Part shown: positions 34,871-45,579 of the stretch, piece after piece | Layout: each line of letters begins with the position of its first letter | Numbering within the stretch: position 1 is the first letter of the stretch | DNA from: Euborellia annulipes | Taxonomy: Eukaryota > Arthropoda > Insecta > Dermaptera > Anisolabididae | Length of the DNA: 64,000 nucleotides | Assembly: GCA_023213315.1 (NCBI GenBank) | Contig: JAKCPI010025700.1 | Location: 62,001-126,000, forward strand | Direction of reading: 5' to 3' | The notes under the pieces: model-generated | The model's input: only the letters and a program-made list of their open reading frames with translations | Databases searched by the model: none | What the model was told of the DNA's origin: nothing | Program-made: the position numbers and the translations under genes

Positions 34871-37800
34871 GATTGATTATAAATTTGATAATTTCTTATT
34901 ATATTACAATAATATGATAGATAGATTACCAATGATGAGAAGCGTGAGGCCATTGAACCATGCACCGAGATAGGTCAAACACCAGAGAAAAACGCCAAAT
35001 TTGATGGAGTCGACGATATCCTCAAAGAGGAACAGCCGACGAAGTTCGACAATGAACGCGTTGAAGTGCTCAACAGCGAGATCGGTCAACTCACGGGTTT
35101 TATCTTGAGGAAGTGTCAGATCCAATTCGAGGATTTCCCTTGAAAAAAAAAAAAAAAATATATTAATTAATATGAAAGACAAAAAAATGAGTAAAAGTAT
35201 TATTAAAAAAAAAACTAAAAAAAAAATCGCTAGAGAATTTTTATCAAAAACAAGTTTAATTGAAAATCTTGACTTGACTATTGACTTGACTTGACTTGAC
35301 TATATACACGAATAAATAAAAAAAAAAAAAAAAAAAAAAATTAACATAGAATGAAAGCGAGCAATTGCAAAATTTTAAGGTTTTAAATTTCCCTTTCTGA
35401 ATTAATTTTAAATTTCCCTCTCTAACTCCACTTCCTTTTTTCAGGCCAATCAGCGTCCTGACAAGCACATACACACAGGGACAGGAAGTCAGCCGCTAGC
35501 GCTTTATATTATAGTATGATGATGATATTTATATTCTTTCCTTTGAGAAAATGCCTTATTAAAAAAAATATATAAATAAAAGAATGAAAATTTCCTATTC
35601 TCTCTGAAAAATAAAGATACAGTATACGCCATAGTTAAGAGAGTCCTTTCGACAAAATATTTATGGGTCATTCGCCAAATCGAACGGTTTGAAAAATTTT
35701 AATTTTTGATTTCCTCCATTTTTTTGATATTTTGTAGTACCCCCTAAAAAACTCCTCCTGGTTAATTTTGAGATTTTTTTGATCATCGGTTGAGATTTTG
35801 AAAAAATCCCTCTTTTTTTGGTTTTTTGCTCTTAACTCCTACAAAACTGGACCGATTTACAACTTTTTTTTTTAATTTTTGTTTTTTTTTGTGTAGATTT
35901 CAAGAAAAAATTTTTTGAATAATTTTTCTGTGTCATTTTCAAATTTCAAAATTTTTGTCATTTTCTGAAAATCATGCATACTTCGATTTTCCTGAAAATT
36001 TTTGGTAACAAACAACTATTCATTCCACAACTTTCCAGTCGTGGGTACTTCATGACTACTATTTTTTAAAAATGATTAATAGGAAAAATTTTTTTTTTTT
36101 AAGGTTTTCAAAAATCGAAAAAAAATAGTACCCATGGAATACTCACGACCGGAACCGCCTGAAAAGTTGTGGATTGAATAGTTATTTGTTACCAAAAATT
36201 TTCAGGAAAATCGAAGTATGCATGATTTTCAGAAAATGACAAAAATTTTGAAATTTGAAAATGACAAGAAAAATTATTCAAAAAAATTAATTGTATTTTT
36301 TCTTGAAAACTACACAAAAAAACACAAATTTCAAAAAAAAAAAAAAAGTTTGAAATCGGACCATTTTAGTAGGAGTTATGAGCAAAAAACCAAAAAAAAG
36401 AGAGGTTTTTTCAAAATCTAAGCCGATGATCAAAAAAATCTCAAAATTTAACAGGAGGGGTTTTTTAAGGGGTGCTACAAAATATAAAAAAATGGAGGAA
36501 ATCAAAAATTAAAATTTTTCAAAGCGTTCGATTTATATTGCCCCTTATATATTTTAGAATTTTTTTGCCGTTCAGACCTCATCTCTATTTAATTCAATTG
36601 AAATTGGTAGCCAATTCAATTGAAATAAATGGGAAGGAAGGTGAGCCCGGAAAAGAAGCTAATGTCTATTTTTTTATTAAGCCTCTCCTTTTTTTAGTAG
36701 GTAAATTATTTGGATATGAGAGAATATTTTTTAAATAATTTATTTTAAAATATTTAAATTTAATTTTGTTTTTAATAGAATAAAAACCTATTTTAACTAG
36801 TAAAAGAAAAAATAAAGCCAAATTCTTTACCTTAACGATAATTAATCGTCATATAAAGTAAATAACTCACTTGAAGGGGTGTCCGTCGCTGGTCTTTTGC
36901 ACGATTTGCATGACATTTTTGTATATTCCCAAGCAGATGACCACTGATAGGAGAGCAAGTGACAGGTAGGCGGTAACCGAGATGAGTGAAAAGTACCTCA
37001 ACGAAATAAGAATGCTGAGAACAATAGCGAAGGCGATTCCAGATTTCTTTGGATCACGCCAATATAAAAGCTCAACAACTGCAACAAATTAAAAAAAAAA
37101 AAATAGAAATTAAAAATTAAGAAAAGGAAAAGTAAAAGTAATTTAATTAAGAATTGTATAAAGAGAATTCATTTAAAATTTATATATACATAGAAGAAAT
37201 ATTTATTTCTATTTACTGCTTACGTAGGCTTTGTTTAAATGAGCTTATAAATTATTTTTCCGACATTAGTATAAAAAAATTATATTTTTGTTTTTAAAAT
37301 TATGAGTTGAATTCGTTGAAAATATTAAAAAATTATAATATTAAAATTCCTAAGTAAAAAATCTGGTGTGACTGATCTCACAGCACACAACACTTTCTCT
37401 TACATTCGGTAATCAAAAGTTGTGTTCTGTGCAAGGGCGGATCCAGAGGTGTTTCTCGGGGGAAGGGGAGGTAATCTGGTGTGACTGGTCTCACAACACA
37501 CAATTTTTTCTTAATTTCGGTAATTTAAAGGAGCATTCTGTACTTGTTTGCCAGAATATAAATACAAATCAAATTTTTAAGGTCTAATTTTTAAAATTTT
37601 ACATTAAAAATAAAATTTTTTTCAAATCTCGGGGGTGGGGGGGGGGGGGGTAATTACCACCTTTACCCCCTCTTGTAACCGCCCTTGGTTCTGTGCTTGC
37701 TACACCAGATTTTTGTGTCGACATATATTTAGTTTCCGTCAATATATTAGAATTCAAGATATAAAATTTATAAACATGAGAAAATATTTTGTTACCATGG

Positions 37801-40800
37801 CAACCACTTCTATCTTTCCTATGAAGAACAAAAGTAAAGTGTGCTTCAAACAATTTTGAGAGTAAAATGAGAATATACATTTTAAAGAGCATCTAAAAAA
37901 TAATTGATTTTTAATCAAAATAGTTAGAGCGAATTTTGAGAGAAGAACGAAAGATGATGGGAGAATGAGAAAAAAAATTGAGAGATTGATCTCAGTAGAT
38001 CCTGCATAATATTTTATTTCCAAACTAGAAGAAATGTCAGTCTTAGCTCGGGTAACTCGTGGTCGCCATCCACTTACTAACAAGTGTGAGCAGCTGAGTC
38101 AGCAATCAATGAGGGTCAATATTTTATATCAATATCTCTTATAACAGTTATTTATCTTTTTATACTGTAACTAGCCGCACCACTCGCATTCGTCGGGCTT
38201 TGCTTCTAGCCTGCGCGACTTCTCCTCGAATAATCTCATTGATCCATGGCGTTTTTCTAGACTAAATAAGTCAATAGAAATAAAATATAATAAACAAATT
38301 GTATTTAATTTTTTACATATGCGAATATTATAGAAAATGTTTTTAGTCATATAGATGTAAATATATTACATATCTATACTTTATCGGAATTAAACTAAGA
38401 TATCAATAATTTATGGCTTGAAAAAAATAAAATTGAAGGATTTATATATCATTATATATATATATTGTATAAGTTGATATTTTAAAAAGTCATTGCCTAC
38501 ATATGGGTAAATATTTATATAGGAAAATTGAGAGTAATAAAGAACCCACAGTATTTTTTTTTTTAAATATAAGATTAAGGTGGCTGTAGATATAGTGGAT
38601 ACAGGACAAAGGAGTTGGTAGCAAATATGTGAGCCTCTATCAGGGGGCCCGGCCCCCCCCCCCCCGAAATTTCCCAAACACATATACATATATAGGAATA
38701 TACAGGCATCAGCGCAACAAATTTTTCCGCAGGGTAGAAAACTTTGATTCCGCAAAAAATTTCGTGTGAAAAAAATTTTGTTTCATAAAAAAAAAATTTT
38801 TCTCAGAAAAATTTTTGAGTTCAGGCCCCACCCCCCCGAAAAAAAATTTCTATATACGCCCCTGGTTACTATATTAATAAAAATTATATAAATATATAAA
38901 TTATGTAAAAAATATTTGAATATAACAACTCTATACATTAATACTGTCTAACTGACTGATGATGGTATTAGTAGAATAAAGCCGAAACGTCTCAACACTT
39001 GAGATCTTGATTATATTAAAAATCTTGTCTTTCAGGGTCTTGGAGCTATATATTAATACCCCCCGTCCCCCCAAACCCCTTCGAAAAAAGTTTTTTTTTA
39101 ATATTTCATATTTTTATTAAATTTTTCGTTTTGAGGGGGTCCGGATTCTTTAAATATTTGATTTTTTCATGAGCCTTTATCCTCTCTGTCCGCGGCCCTC
39201 ACCTCAAATTGAAAAATCGTGTGATTTGGGAGTTTTATTGGTGACGAGATTGCTGCCTCCTGTTATAACTTGAATATTTAATCACAGTCAAATATATACT
39301 ATACATTAGGGTGATGCTTAAAAGGCCAAAAAATTTTTTTTTTTTTTTAATTTTTGCTGTAGTTCATCCCGCCATTTTGTTCTATCTAATGAGAGAAACA
39401 AAATTTATTTTTTTGCACAATTTTTAGGGGTCGCTACCAAGCTTAGAAGTTATAAAAAATATTGCAAAATTTGTCAAATTTTTTTTTTTTTTTTGTAAGG
39501 AATTAACCTTTTAAAAAATCACTTCTTAAGCCCAGGAATAAAGTAATTAACATGCCAAATTATAACTTTCTAGATTTTATAGTTTAGGGTCTGCGTCAAT
39601 CATCATTTAGGCATATCTCTCTTATACAGATTATCCCAGTGATCTCATATGAGATCACTCATTATATCAATAATTAAAATTGAGAATTTTTTTTCTCTAG
39701 ATATTTTTTATTTAAATTTTGATAAAAAATTTTTTTTAAAAAAAATTTCTGGCTTAACATGCATTATTATAACCTTTAAATAGGCCCTGGTAGCGAGCGA
39801 CCTCTAAATTCGTTTTAAATAAAGCCAAATTTTTTTCTAGAGCATTTTACATGTGGGAGATTCGAATGAGAGGGTGAACCATGAAATTTAAAACACGTTA
39901 TTTTTAAGCATCATCCTAGTATACATATATAATTCAAATTTATCAGAATAAAATAAACTGGTATGTTCTAAAAATTAATAAAAAATTATATAGTGAAAAA
40001 GTAAATAGTACTATTATTTTATAAAAAAAAAAATATTAGTAATATAACATTTTATCTTAATCTTAAGGAAATGGATTTGCAGCCAAGGAGAATAAAAAAC
40101 TATTTAGTTTCTTTCGGTTGACGTTTCGGACGCCAATCGCGTCCTTCCTCGGGACCAAAGATTGTTAGAAAGCACACATAGATTTTGTTATGGCATACAA
40201 TTGGAAAAAAATAACGCACAGAGAGCTCTTCTCTTATACAAAAAGGATGCCACTATCAATATTATTCAAATATTTTATGTATGCCACAACAAAATCTAAC
40301 AATCTTTGGTCCCGAGGAAGGACGCGATTGGCGTCCGAAACGTCGACCGAAAGAAACTAAATAGTTTTTTATTCTCCTTGGCTGCAAATCCATTTCCTTA
40401 AGATTAATAAATAACAGCCATTTTACACTTTCATTTTATCTTATTTGGGCAATAAAAAAATTCTAAAAAAGTCTATTTGAGAGTTGTTTGAAAAAATTCC
40501 ATTTTTTTCAAACAATGCTCTACATAGTTAATTAAAAAAATTAACTAGACTAATTAAATTATGTTCAGTTTAATATAAATATATTTTAAAAAATATTTTT
40601 TTTAAACAATAATTGATCTCTAAGAAACAATCAGTTATATATCACAAAATAACATAAGTAAACTAGAAGAGGATTTGTTTGTTTGTTTTATCAAATTGAG
40701 GTATTTATGAATGAAGTTTAAATATGAATTTTATATTTGCTATACGTGTGTAAAGAGACAAACAGACATGATGCTAAAAATACTTGATTCGTGTTATAAA

Positions 40801-43800
40801 TCTGTGAAAATCTCGAAAAAGTATGAGTGCGGATATGAAGACAATCCCTCGCTTATTCTAGTGTCGGTCGATAAAAACGGAGCAAAGAAAATTGGGGCGT
40901 TTGAATATGCAAGTGTGGATGAAATAAGAACAGGTTTTACTTTCAGGGGAATAAATCAGACACTAAATTTATAATTAATTTAAATTATTTTGTTTTGATC
41001 ACTTATTTTATATATTATGATTTTTTTCTAGGTTAATTCATATACATTTAAATAAATATTGTAAATTTAAAGTCATTTCAATTTAAAAAAATCTGATGTG
41101 ACTGGTCGCACACAACTTTCTCTTACCCAGTAAGAGAAAGTTGTGCACCGTGCTGGACACACCAGATTTTTTGTGTCGATATATATTTAGTTTCACATAG
41201 CACCTTAATTCCGAACTTGCATTTTAAATGTTGACTGCTATAAAAACTATAGTTATTTTTCAAAATTTTAATCTCATATTTTGATATTTTATACACAATA
41301 GAGAATCCTAACAAAATTTCATAAGAATAAGAAAAAATTTTTTTTAATGTGTAAAAAGTTCCAAAGGGGGTCGGTCCCCCTTTTGAATCGAAATTAACAT
41401 GTAAATCCTCATAGAGATTTAACATTGGCTCTATGGAAGAAAGATGGAAAATGAATTTGAAAAATCTGAAATACATCAGTAAAGTGTACTTAAAACAACT
41501 TTCACGAAAAATTTTACTGATTTACTCTTTAAAGAGCATATAAAAAAGAATTGATTTATGAATTTTTTTTTTTTTTTGACGATTTTGTTCATTTGAGTGG
41601 CCGGGAGGGTACTTAACTTAAATATAAAAATTTCATTCCGGTAGCTCAATTCCTTCATCCTTAAAATCGTTACACACACATACACAGACAGACAGACCTC
41701 GATATCCAATTTTTGACATGATCTCATACTTTCTCTCTCCATATATTTCATATATAGGGTAAGAGAAAGTAATAAATGTAAAAATTTAATTTAATTTTTC
41801 CCTTTAATTTGATATTTCTTTTAAGAAATGGTGTTCTACATGCGCCATTTTTGTAAAAAATAATTTTTTTCTTAAATTAGTAAGTTTGGTTGCCTAGTTT
41901 TTAGGGGTTTTCCATTGCAGGAGAAAGAATCTAAAGGGCAATGAATAAATTTCTTCACTTATGTGATTAATATATATCAAAATGTTTGCCAACATCAAAT
42001 AAAAAGTGATGATATTTATAATAAAGGTTAAAAGTCTTTAAATTCACTAAGTCAAGCATTTTATTTAAAAAAATAAATAATAAAAATAAAAAGGCCAATT
42101 AATGATAAGAATTAAAAATCCTTATTTTGTATCTTTTACGTTGCTTTATCATTAAAAAAAAAAAAAAAAATTCAACCGATAAAATGATAAATATAAATAT
42201 TGATTTATGATGGGAGAAAATTGTATTAATTTAAATTTTTTTTTTTTTTTACTAATTTTATTTAGTTTAAATTAAAGAAAAAAAATATATATAATTAAAG
42301 CCACAGTGAAAATTAATTTTTTTTTTTTTTAATTGTTTATGGCCTTTTTCGGCATCTGGGGCCATTTGGATCACGTCGATCGATTTTACTCGTTCTAGCT
42401 AGAAGGTAACCCCAACTCCTAGCACAAGGAGCGAAGGCTTTATCTCTGAGTCACGGGTCAAGGGCAAATTAATGTTAACATGAGAGATTTTTAAGATTTT
42501 CTCAGTTTATCGAGTTAAGGGTCTTCGACCCTTCGCCCCTGATTGACTATACATGTTATAAACAGACGCATGCATGGAACGTAATTAATTAATATTGATC
42601 ATTTTGGTTGCCTACCTCCCAGAAAGAAATGAAAATTATAATTGAAATGGAATAAATTCACTGGCAAATACAAACAAATAATAAATATCGTAATTAGAAA
42701 TAAAAAATTTTACCCGTACCCCAAAATGTAAAATTAATAAACACCATTTAAATTTATATTGTATTTTGTATGTTTAATTGGGTTAATCAAAGTCAAAAAA
42801 TTTTTATGAATATTCGATTTCTGGCTAAACTAGTTTTTAGAGCTGAAAGGAAAAAAAATCTAATAAAATGATGTTTTTTTTAATTATTATTATTTACTTA
42901 TTATCATTTTCATGTAAATTTATTAATTTTTTAGCCTTAAAAACTTAGTTATTTTCTTTAATTAATTTAAAAAATCAGCAAATAATTATTTATAAGTCGA
43001 AATTTGTTTACACGTTTGAGATTATTATTTATTTAAATTAATTGGTTGTCAATATAATTTAAATTAATTTTATTGCTCAGAAATGGAAGCGAACTAATAG
43101 TCATGCGGCTCTGAAGTTTGACAAAATTTGAAAAAACTTCATTTTTGCGATTATTTTTTTAATATTTGAATTAGATGTTTTTGTAATGTAATAGTTTGTG
43201 ACGTCTTCAAAAAGAGACTAAAAACATTGTGTTTTAATTTGGTTTAGATCATTTGGTCGCGCATAAGTCCCCCAAAATTTGCAAAAATAATGAAAAAGTG
43301 ACATTTTTACGAATTTTTTTTTTTAACGTAAATTAGAGTATTTTTATTTTTAAACATAAGAATATTGTGTTTTATTATGGTGTGAATTCAAAAATTAAAA
43401 AAATAATCTCAAAAAATAAAGTTTTTTTTTTTTTTACATTATGTTAAATTTTAGGGCCTATGCTTGACCGGAAGATGTCAACCGATATTGATGATTTTTT
43501 TTTTCTTTTTTTTTTTTGTCCATATAATTCTTAACTTTTCCGCGCTATTACAACTTCGATACAGTCTCTATCAGAGGGGAGGGGGGAGGGGGAAGAAAGA
43601 GAGAGAGAGAGGCTGCCACCCCGGCGTCGAAATATAAGGCAAATTGAAAAGAAATTTAAGCTGAAGTAAAAAAAAATTATATTTTATTTTTCCGTGCTTT
43701 GTAACTTTTTTTTACTTTCTCTTACCCTATATATGAAATATATAGAGAGAGAAAGTATTGTTTTGTCTCGGAATTTTCTCTGCCATTTTCTATACTTAAA

Positions 43801-45215
43801 AATATTTTGTGATATATGGCTCATTTTATGTTTTTTTACTTTCTCTTACCTATATGTATATGTAGGCCTATATATAGAAAGATTTAGATTCATGTCAAAA
43901 AATTCGATGTCGAGATTTTGATGGATATACACGTTTTGAGTTCCCCTGAATTCAAAAATGTGTTTTTTACGAACTTGGTCTGTCTGTGTGTATGAGTTCA
44001 ATTTTAAGCATGAAGGAATTGAGCTACGAGGTTGGAATTTTATATTTAAGTTACAAACCCCCCTGGGGCTTTAATCAAAATCGGCCAAAGAGTACTAGTA
44101 TTTTACTGATGTACTTTTTTTCGAATTTTCCAAAATTCGATCCAACGATTTTGATTAAAATTCATTAATCAATTATTTTTTAGATGCTCTTTAAAATGTA
44201 TGTTCTCATTTTGAAATTGAAATCTTATGAAGACCACTTTACTCTTGTACTACATATGAAAGATAGAAGAAATGGTTGGCATGGTAACAAAATATAAATA
44301 TTTTTTTCTTTTACATCTTGGAATCAAATGTACAATAGTGTCGGAAACAAAATATATGTCGACACAAAAAAATCTGATGTGGCAAGAATAGAAACATAAC
44401 TTTCGGTTACCGAAGGTAAGAGAAATTTGTATACCAGTCACACCAGATTTTTTAAAATACCTCTCTTTGTCTCAAAATCAAATGCAAAAAGAGATTTTTT
44501 TTTTATTTGAGAAAATGTAGTAAAAAAAAAAAAATATTTTAAACATATGTGGGTGGTGAATTTTTTGAAGATAAATAAAATTAATCTATATAAAATAGAA
44601 TTAATTTTGTTTGATTTAAAAATTAGTGAAGATAAATATTTATTTATATATGATATAATTTTTTTAATTTTAGTTGGATTTTCATTAATGAAATAATCAT
44701 AAAGATAAAACAGACAGGATGAAGTCTTTTGGTTAAAGATAACAGAAACCACGTGAAGAGACTCCTAGTTGGGAAAGCCAAAGCATGCTGACAATATGGT
44801 TGCATTTTATTTAATATACTTAGTGACCCCTCAAATGGATTAAGGTGAATCGAAGACAGGAAGAATGTCTACTGAATAAAAAGTAGTTTTTAAATATTTG
44901 ATTATCAAATGAAAAAGGAATGGAAAACTTCGACGCCGACAAACATATGGTCTGAGAAGAAAATAAAAGAAACGGGATAAAGTGTATAATAAATTTTTAT
45001 AAATAAAGAGCAGTGAGATGAACAGTGGATATTTTTCTTCCTCTCTGCCCTGATAGTAAGTAAACAAGATGTTGAATGAATGGGATTGTTTGTTAAGAAA
45101 ATAAAAAAAAAAAAAATATTCCGTGTTTGTGTAAGAGATCGGTGACCTTACCGGGATGATATTCAGGGAGATTTTCGACGACCACCCCCCCTTGGGAGCG
45201 ATTTCGTTTAACCAT
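31871..45215 (-). CDS. Rtnl1: Reticulon-like protein, short isoform (5 exons, complete)
   Basis: Reticulons are hairpin-inserted ER membrane proteins that curve and tubulate the ER. Coding exons on the minus strand are 45215-45152, 37078-36871, 35138-34930, 34837-34732 and 31922-31871: 639 nt, 212 residues, every GT/AG junction in phase. After a 21-residue unique N-terminus the reticulon homology domain starts VVELLYWRDPKKSG (22-35). The first hydrophobic hairpin spans about 36-74. A hydrophilic loop of about 60 residues contains LTLPQDKTRELTDLAVEHFN (98-117). The second hairpin runs about 136-170, followed by the short tail ending KKAEEKKD. The length matches short insect reticulon-like isoforms; longer isoforms would need upstream exons that I could not find. 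The symbol is by analogy with Drosophila. Confidence 0.93.
32062..32165 (+). repeat. RepA terminal part
   Basis: GATCCATCAAAATCTCGACA, then ATTTTTGACATGAATCC and the hairpin ending GGTAAGAGAAAGTAAAAA. Confidence 0.65.
32375..32925 (+). mobile_element. Copy of the 53,131 hammerhead repeat, split by an insertion
   Basis: CAGTCACATGTACTGATGAA (32370) and, after about 370 bp, AAATATATCGAGTTA, TAACTTAGTGAAACCTCACA and GTAAAACCTACACCAC. The uninterrupted version is at 53121-53280. The insert begins AGTGGCGTACCGAGG. Confidence 0.65.
32472..32745 (+). repeat. Tandem repeat, four units of about 60-75 bp
   Basis: The unit core AAATTTAATGAAAATTTCTC then TTTGAGAGGCCCC and GGGCCCTCAGGGCTCAAGTA recurs at 32472, 32558, 32629 and 32689. 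Lies inside the insertion at 32403. No ORF conserved between units. Confidence 0.8.
32962..33062 (+). mobile_element. Compact hammerhead inverted-repeat element
   Basis: GCCAGCAGAAATAAAAAA (32966) and its reverse complement (33045-33062) enclose one motif: helix I GUC/GAC, UUGAAGA (C3 replaced by U), helix II GGG/CCC, GAAACGUC at 33018-33025. Confidence 0.55.
33340..34085 (+). repeat. RepA copy with a nested hammerhead-like repeat
   Basis: AAAAAATCTGGTGTGACTAG (33350), an interruption 33425-33550, then TGTTACCATGGCAACC, TATGAAGTACAAGAGGAAAG, GTATTAGTACTTTTTGGCCC and a run of CACAGACAGACAG. The 33425-33550 piece matches the end of the 60204 element in reverse. Confidence 0.7.
34090..34600. 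other. Downstream part of reticulon intron 4, nothing recognised
   Basis: Lies between exons 4 and 5. A short GC-richer patch occurs at 34220-34270. No repeat partner seen. Confidence 0.35.
34732..34837 (-). CDS. Rtnl1: Reticulon-like exon 4
   Basis: Residues 161-195 plus two bases of Lys196: AFVGLFTLPWTYENNKEQIN followed by QNFRQIHSKISEISD. FTLPxxYE is a reticulon hallmark. The acceptor follows a run of about 30 T; the donor is GTAAGA. Without splicing, the next codon would be a stop. Confidence 0.95.
34930..35138 (-). CDS. Rtnl1: Reticulon-like exon 3 (loop and start of second hairpin)
   Basis: Residues 91-160. The loop helix ELTDLAVEHFNAFIVELRRL is followed by FEDIVDSIKFGVFLWCLTYL and NGLTLLI. 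Acceptor is a T-tract then CAAG, donor GTAATC, phase 1. Confidence 0.95.
35270..35345. repeat. TTGAC microsatellite and A-run
   Basis: GACTTGACTTGACTTGACT at 35283-35301 (with an imperfect start at 35271), then an A-run to about 35340. Confidence 0.85.
35664..36541. mobile_element. Long fold-back, arms about 420 bp
   Basis: 35664-36085 and 36110-36541 are near reverse complements with a short spacer. Paired phrases: GAAAATCATGCATACTTCG and CGAAGTATGCATGATTTTC; TTTGATCATCGGTTGAG and CTAAGCCGATGATCAAA. In reticulon intron 2; would form a very long RNA hairpin. Confidence 0.9.
36545..36690 (-). mobile_element. Decayed SINE (minus strand)
   Basis: TTTTTGCCGTTCAGACC, TCATCTCTATTTAATTC, TTGGTAGCCAATTCAATTG and AAGAAGCTAATGTCT correspond to the reversed SINE body; the tRNA part is eroded. 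Confidence 0.55.
36871..37078 (-). CDS. Rtnl1: Reticulon-like exon 2 (first membrane hairpin)
   Basis: Residues 22-90 plus two bases of Lys91. VVELLYWRDPKKSG opens the domain, followed by about 39 mostly hydrophobic residues. Acceptor GTTGCAG, donor GTGAGT. Ends GHPF(K), the conserved start of the loop. Confidence 0.95.
37130..37340. other. Reticulon intron 1, AT-rich, nothing recognised
   Basis: Upstream of exon 2 on the gene strand. No repeat identified. Confidence 0.35.
37355..37945 (+). repeat. RepA copy with hAT-like insert in its palindrome
   Basis: AAAAATCTGGTGTGACTGAT (37358), CTCTTACATTCGGTAA; insert; TGCTTGCTACACCAGATTTT and the body to AGCGAATTTTGAGA. Confidence 0.7.
37432..37687. 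mobile_element. hAT-like element, TSD gttctgtg
   Basis: Termini CAAGGGCGGATCC and GTAACCGCCCTTG. GTTCTGTG exact at 37424-37431 and 37688-37695. Also contains a captured RepA end (37475-37520). Confidence 0.88.
38037..38098 (+). repeat. RepB end fragment
   Basis: GTCTTAGCTCGGGTAACTCG, TGGTCGCCATCCACTTACTA and GAGCAGCTGAGTC match the end of RepB. Confidence 0.55.
38641..38864. mobile_element. hAT-like element, weak TSD
   Basis: CAGGGGGCCCGG left, TATATACGCCCCTG right; flanks GCCTCTAT and GTTACTAT agree at 5 of 8. The interior resembles 19271-19534 reversed. Confidence 0.65.
38950..39000 (+). ncRNA. Hammerhead-like motif
   Basis: Helix I UGA/UCA, CUGAUGA 38956-38962, extra U, helix II GGU/GCC (3 pairs with a G-U), GAAA 38984-38987, CG, UC. 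Complete core, weak helices. No partner arm recognised. Confidence 0.4.
39301..39926. mobile_element. Fold-back element, arms about 280 bp
   Basis: TAGGGTGATGCTTAAAA (39307) pairs with TTTTTAAGCATCATCCTA at 39901-39918; AGGGGTCGCTACCA (39427) pairs with TGGTAGCGAGCGACCT. The centre is GAGATCACTC-type palindrome near 39650. Confidence 0.75.
40058..40407. mobile_element. Inverted-repeat element, hammerhead motif in both arms
   Basis: AATCTTAAGGAAATGG and its reverse complement bound the element. Arms of about 130 bp are nearly identical, each with CCGAGGA (U4 replaced by C), extra A, 6-bp helix II GGACGC/GCGUCC and GAAACGUC. In the right arm (40308-40348) helix I GGUC/GACC is perfect and extends; in the left arm one base of it is lost. 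GCAGCCAAGGAGAATAAAAA is the shared terminal motif. Confidence 0.75.
40711..40974 (+). CDS. Unrecognised ORF of 87 codons in reticulon intron 1
   Basis: ATG 40711 to TAA 40974. Composition is more balanced than its surroundings from about 40790 to 40940, with the phrase SLILVSVDKNGAKKIGAFEY. It does not match RepA or any repeat I saw here, and I recognise no family. It could be a chance ORF, a decayed transposon gene or a real small exon. Confidence 0.2.
   Translation: MKFKYEFYICYTCVKRQTDMMLKILDSCYKSVKISKKYECGYEDNPSLILVSVDKNGAKKIGAFEYASVDEIRTGFTFRGINQTLNL
41085..41775 (+). repeat. RepA copy, both ends present
   Basis: Terminal palindrome 41088-41170 (CTGATGTGACTGGTC ... GTGCTGGACACACCAG), body with AAAGGGGGTCGGTCCCCC (41362), a deletion in the middle, and the end hairpin GGGTAAGAGAAAGTAA. 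Confidence 0.75.
41780..43690. other. Reticulon intron 1, AT-rich, one SINE
   Basis: Apart from the SINE at 42336-42472 I see no gene or paired repeat. 43575-43612 is a purine-rich run (GGGGAGGGGG, then GA repeats). Confidence 0.4.
42336..42472 (-). mobile_element. tRNA-derived SINE, divergent copy (minus strand)
   Basis: TTATGGCCTTTTTCGGCATC, GGGGCCATTTGGATCACGTC and the reversed box A near GAGTCACGG. The middle differs from the other copies (a different body, GATTTTACTCG). Confidence 0.55.
43700..44455 (-). repeat. RepA copy (reverse), near complete, duplicated end hairpin
   Basis: CTTTCTCTTACC hairpins at 43717 and 43840. Then TTCGATGTCGAGATTTTGAT, GTACTAGTATTTTACTGATG, AGATGCTCTTTAAAATGTAT, GGTTGGCATGGTAAC, and the far palindrome 44360-44455. 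Confidence 0.75.
44460..45140. other. Reticulon intron 1, start
   Basis: AT-rich and immediately downstream of exon 1 on the gene strand. No repeat or gene recognised. Confidence 0.35.
45152..45215 (-). CDS. Rtnl1: Reticulon-like exon 1 (isoform-specific start)
   Basis: ATG at 45215-45213 in the context ATCATGG, then 20 codons and one base up to donor GTAAGG (45151-45146). Encodes MVKRNRSQGG plus a short acidic stretch. Phase 1 matches the conserved exon 2. Isoform-specific first exons in this gene family vary, so this assignment rests on start codon, donor and phase rather than homology. Confidence 0.75.
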
Positions 45216-45490
45216 GATGAATATTAGCTGTTTACAGAAGGAGTGTTCGTGGAGAAAGAACTCAAGATCTTGTTCTTGTTACATGTGCATGCGTGTGAAT
45301 GTGGGAGTGCGTGTGTGCGTGTGGTGCGTGAAGAACTGGTTCTGGTTGTTAGTCAGGTCGCCGCTAGGGAGCGGCTCAAGCCTCGGTACGCCACGCATCG
45401 AAATTATTAATTGAAAAAAAAAAACGCATTTCCAAGCAGAAATGCAGAGTGTTTGAGGAGAAGGGGTGCTCTTATTGAACTTGATCACAA
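45216..45490 (-). promoter_or_regulatory. Probable 5' UTR and promoter region of the reticulon short isoform
   Basis: Upstream of the ATG on the minus strand the sequence is less AT-rich than its neighbours and contains an alternating CACACGCA-like stretch (45288-45332). No clear TATA box is seen. The start site cannot be placed. Confidence 0.35.
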
Positions 45491-45579
45491 GGGGTCAATG
45501 ACCAAGATGTGAACATCCTATCATTAATAAAATATCTATAATTATTAAATATACAATTATAAAATTCCTTTAGAAATTT

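Noticed and set aside
34904..35182. Single-exon 92-codon ORF around the reticulon loop
   Set aside because: It is reticulon exon 3 read through both splice sites; the spliced model is better supported.
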